From an uncultured beta proteobacterium (GTDB lineage: Bacteria > Pseudomonadota > Gammaproteobacteria > Burkholderiales > Burkholderiaceae): a stretch of 5,800 nt of DNA. Below the pieces are notes generated by a model, which saw only the letters and a program-made list of their open reading frames with translations, did no database searches and was not told the origin of the DNA. The translations under genes were made by a program, and so were the position numbers. This document shows, in pieces, positions 1-5,800 of this stretch; position 1 is the stretch's first letter; every line of letters begins with the position of its first letter. The stretch is taken from contig CAJAFJ010000507.1 in NCBI GenBank assembly GCA_903938955.1, positions 1 through 5,800 on the forward strand, in the 5' to 3' direction.

Positions 1-1
1 G

Positions 2-1225
2 CGCAAAACGCATGGCGACGACGACAAGGCGGTCGAAGCCGCGCTGACCGAATGGTTTCGCAACCTGCCGGTGGGCAATGCGTCCAAAAAACTGGCGCGC
101 TACCGCCGGGTGGACAAAAACGGACCCTGGCGTGACCGCGATATTTCGTGGCCCGGCGGCGGCGGGCCGCGTTACGACCTGATGCACCCGGTAAAAGGCT
201 TGCCGTGCAAAGTGCCGGAACGTGGTTGGGGTATTTCATCTCCCGACGAAATGCAACGGCAAATTGACCTCGACCTGGTGGTTTTCCGGGAGGATGAGAC
301 CGAACCGCCGTTTCGCAAAGCCCATTTGCGCCCGGTGGCCGACGAGCTGGACCCGGAAAACGGCTTGGACGAAGAAGACGAAAACGCCACCGCCGACCCC
401 GATGACGCGGGCCTGGCGATGCAGGTGCGCGGCTCCTGCATCTACAAACAATCCCAAGTGGCGGTCAAGGCGCTGCGCAAGCTGATGGGCGCCAAGGTGT
501 TCCCCAACCCCAAAGACTATGAGGAACTGGCCAAACTCATCCAGTACGTGACCGGCGGCGACACGAACGCGCTGGTGCTGGATTTTTTTGGCGGCAGTGG
601 CAGCACCGCCCACGCCGTGCTCAAACTCAATCAGGACGATGGCGGCCACCGGCAATTCATCACGGTGCAGCTCCCCGAAGAAATCAAACCCAAGGAGGCG
701 GCTTTCAAGCGGGGCTACCGCAAGATCAGCGACATCACCATTGACCGCGTCAAGCGTGTGCTGGCAGGTTCGGGTGACGCTGCGCCGCCGCTGGACGCGG
801 GCTTCAAGGTGTTCAAACTGGTCAAGTCCAACTTTCCGCGCATTGAGTTTGCGCCCGACCCGGACAAGACCGAAGCCGACAACCTGGCCGCGCTCAAGGC
901 CTACATCCAGGCCAAGGAGACCAGCCTGTTCAACATCCTGCCGCGCGAGCAAATTCAGGACGAGGTGTTGCTCAAATGCGGCTTCCAGCTGGACTACCAG
1001 CTTGAGCGCCTGACGGAGGTGCTGGAGAACGAAGTTTGGCGAGTGCGCGACCGGCAGACACCCCCGCGCGAAGCTATTTTTTGCTTTGACACGCTGCTGA
1101 CGGAGCCCACCGTGGAGTGGCTTAAAAAACAAACCTGCCGCGTGATTCTGTTGGAAGGGGCGCTGGACACCACGATCAAATGGAATATGCGCCACGCCTT
1201 GGGAGCGAAATTTATAGCGTTTTAA
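2..1225 (+). CDS. Site-specific DNA methyltransferase, type III Mod-like, C-terminal part (5' truncated by window)
   Basis: This is the C-terminal 407 residues of an S-adenosylmethionine-dependent DNA methyltransferase, probably adenine-specific and of the beta class found in type III restriction-modification systems. The frame is open to the left edge, so the GTG at 71 is not the real start. The cofactor motif I, DFFGGSGST, is at 581-607. It is followed by FITVQLPEE and a GYRKISDITIDRVKRV stretch, both typical of Mod proteins after motif I. Motif I lying near the C-terminus fits the beta order, in which the catalytic DPPY motif and the recognition domain come first. DPPY must lie upstream and is not visible, so activity cannot be judged. 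An acidic linker rich in D and E (about 337-410) precedes the motif X/I region. The C-terminal end looks natural (GAKFIAF then TAA). No restriction (Res) gene follows, since the next gene is an opposing photolyase. The recognition sequence and the presence of a partner upstream are unknown. Confidence 0.85.
   Translation, partial: RKTHGDDDKAVEAALTEWFRNLPVGNASKKLARYRRVDKNGPWRDRDISWPGGGGPRYDLMHPVKGLPCKVPERGWGISSPDEMQRQIDLDLVVFREDETEPPFRKAHLRPVADELDPENGLDEEDENATADPDDAGLAMQVRGSCIYKQSQVAVKALRKLMGAKVFPNPKDYEELAKLIQYVTGGDTNALVLDFFGGSGSTAHAVLKLNQDDGGHRQFITVQLPEEIKPKEAAFKRGYRKISDITIDRVKRVLAGSGDAAPPLDAGFKVFKLVKSNFPRIEFAPDPDKTEADNLAALKAYIQAKETSLFNILPREQIQDEVLLKCGFQLDYQLERLTEVLENEVWRVRDRQTPPREAIFCFDTLLTEPTVEWLKKQTCRVILLEGALDTTIKWNMRHALGAKFIAF
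1222..1225. other. Interlocked convergent stop codons (methyltransferase / photolyase)
   Basis: The tetranucleotide TTAA contains both stops. TAA on the plus strand (1223-1225) ends the methyltransferase, and TAA on the minus strand (1222-1224) ends the photolyase. There is no spacer and no GC-rich hairpin followed by a T-run on either side, so no intrinsic terminator separates the two genes. Transcripts of each gene are likely to run into the other. Confidence 0.9.
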
Positions 1226-2706
1226 GGCGGGCTTGTCTTGAGCGACTTCTTGACCACCGCGTAACGCAGCAGGGTGCGGGCGCGCGCTTCGTCGTGCGCC
1301 ACCACCGGCGCCGGGTAGTTGCCGCCCAGCGTTACCTCCGCCATTTGCAGTTCCAGCGGCTTGGCGGTCCACGGCGCGTGGATCACTTTGTTCGGCAGCT
1401 TGGCCAGTTGCGGCAAATAGCGGCGAATGAACTTGCCCTCGGGGTCGAATTTTTCGCTCTGACTGACCGGGTTGAAAATCCTGAAATACGGCTGCGCATC
1501 GCAGCCGCTGGAACTCACCCACTGCCAGCCGCCGTTGTTGGCCGACAGGTCAAAGTCATTGAGGTGCTGGGCAAAGTAGCGCTCGCCCCAGCGCCAGTCC
1601 AACCCCAGGTCTTTCACCAGAAAACTACCCACCACCATGCGCAAGCGGTTATGCATGTAGCCGGTCTGGTTGATCTGGGCCATGGCCGCATCCACCAGCG
1701 GGTAGCCAGTGCGGCCTTCGCACCAGGCTTGGAACAAGGCCTCGGCGTGCTTGCCGTGCTCCCACTTGATGGCGTCGTACTCGGGCTTGAAAGCGCCCAC
1801 CGCCACCTTTGGAAAGTTGGCCAGAATCTGAAAATAGAAATCGCGCCAGATCAACTCACTGAGCCAGGTCGCCGCGCCCCGGCTGCCTTGAATTTGCCGT
1901 TGCAGGGCGGTAGCAGCCAGTTGGCGGATCGACACCGTGCCAAAGCGCAGGTGCACGCCCAGGTAGCTCGGGCCTTTGACGGCGGGAAAGTTGCGCGTGT
2001 CGTCGTAATCATCCATGCGCTCAAAAAATTCTTCAAACAGCTGGCGGCCGCCCGAACTGCCGGTCGGAATTTTGAGTCGACTCAAGTTGGTGGGCTCGAA
2101 GCCAATCTCCGCCAGGCTGGGCACCGGCCCTTGCAGCTGTTCCGGCCGCGCCTGCAGGGCACTGGCGAAAGGCGTGGCGTCATGGGTGCGCAGGTGCTGC
2201 GGCGTGACGCTGGCCAGCCAGTTGTTTTTGTAAGGCGTGAACACCCCGTAGGGCGAGCCGGTTTGGGTCAGAATCTCCCGGCCTTCAAACACCACATGGT
2301 CTTTGCAGGTGTGCAGCGCGATCCCGGCGTGGGCCAGCCCGCCCAGCACCTGGGCGTCACGGGCGCGTGCTTGCGGCTCGTAGTCATGCGCGGCAAAGAC
2401 GGACTGCACCTGCAGCATTTTGGCCAAGCGCACAATTTCTTCCAGCGCGGGGCCGTGGCGCACGATCAGACCGGCGCCGGCCTTGCCGCTCAGTTGGCGC
2501 AGGTCCGCATCCAGCTCGCACAGCGACTCGCGGATGAACTCCACGCGCCGATCGGCGCGGGGCAGGGCGGCCAGAATGTCGGTGTCGAAGACAAAAACAC
2601 AGTGCAGCTTTTGGCAGGACTTGAGCGCCAGGTGCAGCGCCGCGTTGTCAACCACGCGCAAATCGCGGCGAAACCACATCAGACCGGTATCGAATTGCAT
2701 GTTCAT
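1222..2706 (-). CDS. phrB: Deoxyribodipyrimidine photolyase, class I (cryptochrome/photolyase family)
   Basis: The enzyme repairs UV-induced cyclobutane pyrimidine dimers using light and reduced FAD. It is cytoplasmic and acts alone. The product is about 494 residues, close to the usual 470-480. The N-terminal antenna domain opens with LMWFRRDLRVVDNAAL (residues 9-24). The FAD/DNA-binding domain includes WLSELIWRDFYFQIL (281-295), GRTGYPLVDAAM (331-342), GYMHNRLRM (349-357) and NNGGWQWVSSSGCDAQPYF (390-408). The equivalent of E. coli Asn378, which contacts the flavin, is N390. Two Trp of the electron-transfer chain are W371 and W394, and the third is probably W315 near a short insertion relative to E. 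coli. The minus-strand frame stays open upstream to 3255, but homology starts at MQFDTGLMWF, so the extra stretch is antisense to yqgE. The start is ATG at 2706 or 2700. Neither has a strong Shine-Dalgarno; a weak GGG lies 4 or 10 bases away. A CPD photolyase is favoured over a cryptochrome, though sequence alone does not prove it. Confidence 0.95.
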   Translation of the reverse strand: MNMQFDTGLMWFRRDLRVVDNAALHLALKSCQKLHCVFVFDTDILAALPRADRRVEFIRESLCELDADLRQLSGKAGAGLIVRHGPALEEIVRLAKMLQVQSVFAAHDYEPQARARDAQVLGGLAHAGIALHTCKDHVVFEGREILTQTGSPYGVFTPYKNNWLASVTPQHLRTHDATPFASALQARPEQLQGPVPSLAEIGFEPTNLSRLKIPTGSSGGRQLFEEFFERMDDYDDTRNFPAVKGPSYLGVHLRFGTVSIRQLAATALQRQIQGSRGAATWLSELIWRDFYFQILANFPKVAVGAFKPEYDAIKWEHGKHAEALFQAWCEGRTGYPLVDAAMAQINQTGYMHNRLRMVVGSFLVKDLGLDWRWGERYFAQHLNDFDLSANNGGWQWVSSSGCDAQPYFRIFNPVSQSEKFDPEGKFIRRYLPQLAKLPNKVIHAPWTAKPLELQMAEVTLGGNYPAPVVAHDEARARTLLRYAVVKKSLKTSPP

Positions 2707-2727
2707 GTGACCCGTTAAAATTATTGA
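2695..2727. promoter_or_regulatory. Divergent start region between phr and yqgE
   Basis: Only 21 bases separate the two start codons (2706 on minus, 2728 on plus), so promoter elements must extend into one or both coding regions. The gap holds the only AT-rich patch nearby. On the plus strand TAAAAT (2716-2721) matches the sigma-70 -10 box at 5 of 6 positions and would place the transcript start at about 2728, the A of the yqgE ATG. A poor -35 candidate, TTGCAT (2695-2700), is 15 bases away. On the minus strand AATAAT (2725-2720) matches at 5 of 6 and would start transcription about 7 bases before the phr ATG at 2706; no good -35 was found for it. The two -10 candidates overlap, so use of one may exclude the other. 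These are matches by eye in a short AT-rich stretch. Confidence 0.35.
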
Positions 2728-3327
2728 ATGCCTGTAGATTTTGCCCCTGCCAACCTGACGAACCATTTTTTGATCGCCATGCCCTCTTTGCAGGACGAGA
2801 TTTTCTCCCGGAGTGTGGTCTATGTCTGCGAACACAACGCACGCGGTGCGCTGGGTTTGGTGATCAACAAGCCCTGTGACCTGGACATGAAACGCCTGTT
2901 TGAAAAGGTCGAACTGCCCTTGCGCCGGGACGACCTGGCCGACACCCCGGTGTTCCTGGGCGGGCCGGTGCAAACCGAGCGCGGTTTTGTCTTGCACGAA
3001 GCCTTTTTTGCCCCCGCCGATAAACCCGCTGATTCCGTTTACGCCGCCACCCTGACGATCCCCGGCGGGCTGGAGATGACCACATCCCGCGATGTGCTGG
3101 AGGCGCTCTCGACTGGCGCCGGACCGCGCCGCGTGTTGGTCACGCTGGGCTACTCGGCCTGGGGCGAGGGCCAGCTTGAATCCGAACTGTCGGACAACAG
3201 CTGGCTGACGGTACTTGCCAGCAACAGCATCATTTTTGACACCCCCGCCGCCCAACGCTATGACCAGGCCCTGAAGCTGCTGGGCATTGAAGCCTGGATG
3301 CTGTCACCCGATGTGGGGCACGCATGA
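2728..3327 (+). CDS. yqgE: YqgE/AlgH family protein (DUF179)
   Basis: This is a conserved cytoplasmic protein of the YqgE/AlgH family, whose biochemical function is not established. Its 199 residues are close to the E. coli length of about 187. Family landmarks are NHFLIAMPSLQD (residues 12-23), VYVCEHN (31-37), ALGLVINKP (41-49), GGPVQTERGFVLH (78-90), TTSRDVLEAL (118-127), LGYSAWGEGQLESEL (140-154) and the terminal GHA. The start is well bounded: an in-frame TGA (2725-2727) abuts the ATG, and the conserved domain begins about 11 residues later with no other ATG or GTG before it. No Shine-Dalgarno precedes this ATG, and a -10-like TAAAAT sits six bases upstream, so the message may be leaderless. 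The stop overlaps the ruvX start as ATGA (3324-3327), which predicts translational coupling. It is the first gene of the yqgE-ruvX-pyrR-pyrB-pyrC' operon. Confidence 0.95.
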   Translation: MPVDFAPANLTNHFLIAMPSLQDEIFSRSVVYVCEHNARGALGLVINKPCDLDMKRLFEKVELPLRRDDLADTPVFLGGPVQTERGFVLHEAFFAPADKPADSVYAATLTIPGGLEMTTSRDVLEALSTGAGPRRVLVTLGYSAWGEGQLESELSDNSWLTVLASNSIIFDTPAAQRYDQALKLLGIEAWMLSPDVGHA

Positions 3328-3746
3328 GCACCGCCGCCCCTACACCGTTGAACGTGCCTGCCGGGCTGCAAACCTTTCTGGCGTTGGACTTTGGCATCAA
3401 ACGCACCGGCTTTGCCGTCGGCAACCGCCTGATGCGCACAGCCCAGCCGCAAGGCACCATCGCCGCTGAGGGCGATGCCCGTTTTGTCAAAATTGCGCTG
3501 CAAATCAAGGAGTGGCAGCCCGATGCGCTGGTGATTGGCGTGCCGTACCACCCGGACGGCGCCGAACACGACAACACCCTGCGCGCGCGCAAGTTTGGTC
3601 GCCAGTTGCACGGCCGGTTCAAGCTGCCCGTGTTCGAGGTGGACGAGCGCTACACCACCACCGAGGCCTTGTCGATGGGCGCCAAAGATGCCGATGCGCA
3701 AGCCGCCTGCATCATTCTTGAACAGTTTTTGAGGAGTATTCCATGA
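3324..3746 (+). CDS. ruvX: RuvX/YqgF: putative Holliday junction resolvase / pre-16S rRNA nuclease
   Basis: This is a small RNase H-fold nuclease of the YqgF family. The family is annotated as a Holliday-junction resolvase, and in E. coli YqgF is needed for 5' maturation of 16S rRNA. Its 140 residues are the usual length (E. coli about 138). The first catalytic region is LALDFGIKRTGFAVG (19-33), with D22 as the expected metal ligand. VIGVPYHPDG (70-79) is the substrate-loop region, FEVDERYTTTEA (104-115) carries the conserved acidic E105, and KDADAQAACIILEQFL (121-136) supplies the last acidic residue, probably D124. All key residues appear intact. The start overlaps the yqgE stop (ATGA), with a weak GTGGGG five bases upstream. 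The stop overlaps the pyrR start in the same way (3743-3746). The first 17 residues are a poorly conserved extension before the core. Confidence 0.95.
   Translation: MSTAAPTPLNVPAGLQTFLALDFGIKRTGFAVGNRLMRTAQPQGTIAAEGDARFVKIALQIKEWQPDALVIGVPYHPDGAEHDNTLRARKFGRQLHGRFKLPVFEVDERYTTTEALSMGAKDADAQAACIILEQFLRSIP
3731..3736 (+). promoter_or_regulatory. Shine-Dalgarno of pyrR
   Basis: GAGGAG lies six bases before the pyrR ATG (3743), inside the 3' end of ruvX. It is the strongest ribosome-binding site in the window. It fixes the pyrR start at the ATGA overlap and suggests that pyrR can initiate independently as well as by coupling. Confidence 0.85.
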
Positions 3747-4240
3747 GCACTTTGACCCTGGACGCGGAGGCGCTGTACCTGGAGTTGCTAAGCGGCGTGC
3801 GCGGCCTGTTTCGCCCCGGCATGCAGCTGGTGGGCGTGACCTCCGGCGGCGTCTGGCTGGCCGAGCGGCTGCAGCGCGACCTGACCCTGGACGGACGCCC
3901 TGGCGTGATTTCGTCCGCCATGCACCGTGACGACTTTGCCCGCCGTGGCATGACGGCCGGTGCGCAAACCCAGATTGGTTTTGACGTCAACGAGTCGCAC
4001 ATTCTGCTGCTCGACGACGTGCTGTTCACCGGGCGCACCATTCGCGCGGTGCTCAACGAGCTGTTTGACTTTGGCCGCCCGGCCAGTGTCAAGCTCGCGG
4101 TGCTGGTGGACCGGGGCGGGCGCGAGCTGCCCATTCAGGCCGATATTTACGCCGCCCGTGTCGCCTTGCCCGCCACCCAGTCGCTGGCGCTGGCGCGTGA
4201 TGCCGACGGTGGCTTTAGTTTTAACGTGGAGACCCGCTAA
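3743..4240 (+). CDS. pyrR: PyrR: pyrimidine operon regulator / uracil phosphoribosyltransferase family
   Basis: This is a type I phosphoribosyltransferase-fold protein. In Bacillus, PyrR binds pyr mRNA in response to UMP/UTP to promote attenuation and also makes UMP from uracil and PRPP. The PRPP-binding loop ILLLDDVLFTGRTI (87-100) is intact. Other PyrR landmarks are LVGVTSGGVWLA (29-40), HRDDF (61-65) and LAVLVDRGGRELPIQAD (118-134). At 165 residues it is shorter than B. subtilis PyrR (181). By my alignment from memory, several positions linked to RNA binding in B. subtilis differ: T41 is S34, H140 is G126, R146 is Q132 and K152 is A138, while R141 is kept as R127. The start overlaps the ruvX stop, so there is no intergenic leader where a Bacillus-type attenuator could sit. 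The pyrB ATG follows three bases after the stop. A role in pyr control or uracil salvage is likely, but the mechanism is not shown by the sequence. Confidence 0.93.
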   Translation: MSTLTLDAEALYLELLSGVRGLFRPGMQLVGVTSGGVWLAERLQRDLTLDGRPGVISSAMHRDDFARRGMTAGAQTQIGFDVNESHILLLDDVLFTGRTIRAVLNELFDFGRPASVKLAVLVDRGGRELPIQADIYAARVALPATQSLALARDADGGFSFNVETR

Positions 4241-4243
4241 ACC

Positions 4244-5206
4244 ATGCTGTACAAGCGCCATCCCCAGCTGAATAAACACGGTGAGCTGATTCACCTGCTC
4301 TCGACCGAAGGCCTGCCTAAAAGCATCCTGACCCAGGTGCTGGATACGGCCGCTAACTTTGTCAGCGTCAGTGACCGCGAAGTCAAAAAAGTGCCGCTCC
4401 TGCGAGGCAAAAGCGTGTTCAACCTGTTCTTTGAGAACTCGACCCGCACCCGCACCACGTTTGACATTGCCGCCACCCGGCTCAGTGCCGACGTGATCAA
4501 CCTCGACATTGCCCGCTCCAGCGCCTCCAAAGGCGAGTCGCTGCTGGATACCATCGCCAACCTGAGCGCCATGGCGGCGGATATTTTTGTCGTGCGTCAC
4601 AGCGAGTCCGGCGCCCCGTACCTGATTGCCCAGCATGTAGCGCCGCATGTGCATGTGGTCAATGCCGGTGACGGGCGCCACGCGCACCCGACGCAGGGGC
4701 TGCTGGACATGTTCACCATCCGGCATTACAAAAAAGACTTCACCAACCTGACGGTGGCGATCGTCGGTGATGTGCTGCACTCGCGTGTCGCCCGCTCCGA
4801 TATTCATGCCTTGACGACTTTGGGTTGTGCCGAAGTGCGGGTGGTCGGCCCCAAAACCATCGTGCCGTCCGACATGGCGCAAATGGGCGTGCGGGTCTGC
4901 CACACGCTGGAAGAAGGCATTCGCGGTGCTGATGTCATCATCATGCTGCGCCTGCAAAATGAGCGCATGAGTGGCGCGTTGCTGCCGTCCAGCCACGAGT
5001 TTTTCAAGACCTTTGGCTTGACGCCGGAGAAGTTGCAACTGGCCAAGCCGGATGCGATCGTGATGCACCCGGGCCCCATCAACCGGGGCGTTGAAATTGA
5101 CTCCGCCGTGGTGGATGGCACGCAAAGCGTGATCTTGCCGCAGGTGACCTTTGGCATTGCGGTGCGCATGGCGGTGATGAGCATTGTTGCCGGTAACGAG
5201 GCCTGA
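4244..5206 (+). CDS. pyrB: Aspartate carbamoyltransferase catalytic subunit
   Basis: The enzyme joins carbamoyl phosphate and aspartate to give N-carbamoyl-aspartate, the committed step of pyrimidine synthesis in the cytoplasm. Its 320 residues fit a catalytic chain. Carbamoyl-phosphate site residues are visible: [10 protein letters not shown] (64-73), SKGESLLDT (95-103) and [10 protein letters not shown] (146-155). The aspartate-domain motifs are [16 protein letters not shown] (171-186), MLRLQNERM (234-242) and [10 protein letters not shown] (273-282). The sequence type, with an N-terminal extension before the STRTR motif and a [10 protein letters not shown] loop, resembles the Pseudomonas enzyme that assembles with an inactive dihydroorotase-like chain. 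A gene for such a chain follows directly. No regulatory chain gene (pyrI) is present here. The start at 4244 has only a GGAG 12 bases upstream, so translation may depend on coupling to pyrR, three bases before. Confidence 0.97.
   Translation: MLYKRHPQLNKHGELIHLLSTEGLPKSILTQVLDTAANFVSVSDREVKKVPLLRGKSVFNLFFENSTRTRTTFDIAATRLSADVINLDIARSSASKGESLLDTIANLSAMAADIFVVRHSESGAPYLIAQHVAPHVHVVNAGDGRHAHPTQGLLDMFTIRHYKKDFTNLTVAIVGDVLHSRVARSDIHALTTLGCAEVRVVGPKTIVPSDMAQMGVRVCHTLEEGIRGADVIIMLRLQNERMSGALLPSSHEFFKTFGLTPEKLQLAKPDAIVMHPGPINRGVEIDSAVVDGTQSVILPQVTFGIAVRMAVMSIVAGNEA
5198..5201 (+). promoter_or_regulatory. Shine-Dalgarno of the dihydroorotase-like gene
   Basis: GAGG lies six bases before the ATG at 5208, within the last codons of pyrB. 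It supports 5208 as the start, since the protein then opens with the family-typical ILIKGGRVIDPASG. Confidence 0.7.
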
Positions 5207-5207
5207 T

Positions 5208-5800
5208 ATGACGATACTAATTAAAGGCGGCCGGGTGATTGACCCCGCCAGCGGGTTCGATGAAATGGCCGATGTGGCGCTGGCCAACGGCGTGATCGTC
5301 GCGATCAAAGACATCGCGCCGGAGTTTCATGCCGACCAGATCATCGACGCCACCGGTTGCATTGTGGCGCCCGGCTTGATGGACTTGGCGGTGCGCTTGC
5401 GCGAGCCCGGCCACGAACACGCGCACATGCTGGAGACCGAAATGACCGCCGCCGTCGCCGGTGGCATCACCAGCCTGGTGTGCCTGCCCGACACCGAACC
5501 GGTGCTCGACGAGCCCGGTCTGGTTGAGATGTTGCGCTTCAAGGCGGAAAAACTGAACCAGTGCCGCGTCTACCCGCTGGGCGCCCTGACCCGGGGCTTG
5601 GCCGGTGAAACCCTGACCGAAATGGTGACGCTGACCGAATCTGGCTGCGTGGCCTTCAGCCAGGCCGAAGTGCCGCTGGCCAACACCCAGATCATGCAGC
5701 GCGCGCTGCAATACGCCAGCACCTTTGACATTGCGGTGTGGCTGCGCCCGCAGGATTCATTCCTGGGCAAAGGCGTGGCGGCCAGTGGCGCGCTGGCCAC
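5208..5800 (+). CDS. pyrC': Dihydroorotase-like protein PyrC', probably non-catalytic (3' truncated by window)
   Basis: This is an amidohydrolase-fold protein of the class I dihydroorotase family; 197 codons are visible and the frame is open at the right edge. It opens with ILIKGGRVIDPASG and carries APGLMDLAVRLREPG (54-68), AAVAGGITSLVCLPDT (81-96) and YPLGALTRGLAGE (122-134). Catalytic dihydroorotases have a DxHxH metal site in the first motif. Here it reads D59-L-A61-V-R63, so both His are lost. The usual F-S/T-D-D-G ligand region is FSQAE (150-154), and the later His of the HCE motif aligns with R180. The known parallel is Pseudomonas PyrC', an inactive homologue required structurally for aspartate transcarbamoylase. 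The start is one base after the pyrB stop with a good Shine-Dalgarno, so the two chains are probably made together. An active dihydroorotase should be encoded elsewhere. Databases may mislabel this gene as an active pyrC. Confidence 0.93.
   Translation, partial: MTILIKGGRVIDPASGFDEMADVALANGVIVAIKDIAPEFHADQIIDATGCIVAPGLMDLAVRLREPGHEHAHMLETEMTAAVAGGITSLVCLPDTEPVLDEPGLVEMLRFKAEKLNQCRVYPLGALTRGLAGETLTEMVTLTESGCVAFSQAEVPLANTQIMQRALQYASTFDIAVWLRPQDSFLGKGVAASGALA

Noticed and set aside
583..589. A run of seven T inside motif I of the methyltransferase, considered as a phase-variation tract.
   Set aside because: Seven bases is short, it encodes the required Asp-Phe-Phe, and phase-variable mod genes normally carry longer tandem repeats. 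No frameshift is seen.
236..1522. A 428-codon minus-strand frame over the methyltransferase and the end of phr.
   Set aside because: It is a shadow of two real genes in other frames, with no recognisable domain.
1180..2718. A 512-codon open frame on the plus strand antisense to phr.
   Set aside because: Its translation resembles no family I know and has the Arg/Gln/Val/His-rich composition of a GC-rich shadow frame. The opposite strand carries a full photolyase.
2707..3255. An N-terminal extension of the photolyase (open frame back to 3255).
   Set aside because: Photolyase homology begins at about 2700, and the extra stretch is entirely antisense to yqgE, whose motifs are unmistakable.
3690..3730. 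GATGC/GCATC inverted repeat followed by TTTTT near the end of ruvX, considered as a terminator or attenuator before pyrR.
   Set aside because: The stem is about five pairs with an 11-base loop, and the T-run is about 12 bases beyond it, so it does not fit an intrinsic terminator.
3323..3750. Identical CATGAGCAC at the starts of ruvX and pyrR, considered as a repeat or regulatory word.
   Set aside because: Both result from an ATGA stop/start overlap followed by common Ser-Thr codons. Nine bases at two coupled starts needs no other explanation.
3788..5314. A 508-codon open frame on the minus strand across pyrR and pyrB.
   Set aside because: It is antisense to genes with clear motifs, and its composition (high His, Gln, Gly, Val) is typical of a reverse-complement shadow.

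Overview
The window is ordinary, densely coded chromosomal DNA of high G+C content. It most likely comes from a betaproteobacterium of the order Burkholderiales, possibly the Comamonadaceae. The main clue is the cluster yqgE-ruvX-pyrR-pyrB-pyrC', which is the arrangement known from Pseudomonas and many beta/gammaproteobacteria, together with the protein sequence types. The genus cannot be fixed from these bases.

Layout: (1) Positions 1-1225, plus strand: the C-terminal 407 residues of a beta-class site-specific DNA methyltransferase (type III Mod-like), whose 5' part lies outside the window. (2) Positions 1222-2706, minus strand: a complete class I DNA photolyase (phr). It converges on the methyltransferase, and the two stop codons interlock in a TTAA. 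(3) Positions 2707-2727: a 21-base divergent gap that must hold start signals for both phr and yqgE. (4) Positions 2728-5800, plus strand: a tightly packed operon of yqgE (DUF179 protein), ruvX/yqgF (Holliday-junction resolvase-like/16S rRNA maturation nuclease), pyrR, pyrB (aspartate transcarbamoylase catalytic chain) and a dihydroorotase-like gene. The last gene runs off the right edge and has lost its visible metal ligands.

How the genes work together: pyrB encodes the committed step of pyrimidine synthesis. The inactive dihydroorotase homologue (PyrC') is expected to be its structural partner, as in Pseudomonas. PyrR is a UMP/PRPP-sensing family member, but it has no room for a leader attenuator and lacks several residues tied to RNA binding in Bacillus. 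yqgE and ruvX are conserved passengers or partners coupled upstream by ATGA overlaps. Photolyase and methyltransferase are separate units.

No RNA genes, insertion sequences, CRISPR arrays, tandem repeats or convincing intrinsic terminators were seen, and there is no gene-free stretch longer than 21 bases. I found no evidence of a new multi-gene system. The points most worth a second look are the divergent phr/yqgE start region with a possibly leaderless yqgE, the substituted PyrR, the degenerate PyrC', and a methyltransferase with no restriction subunit downstream.
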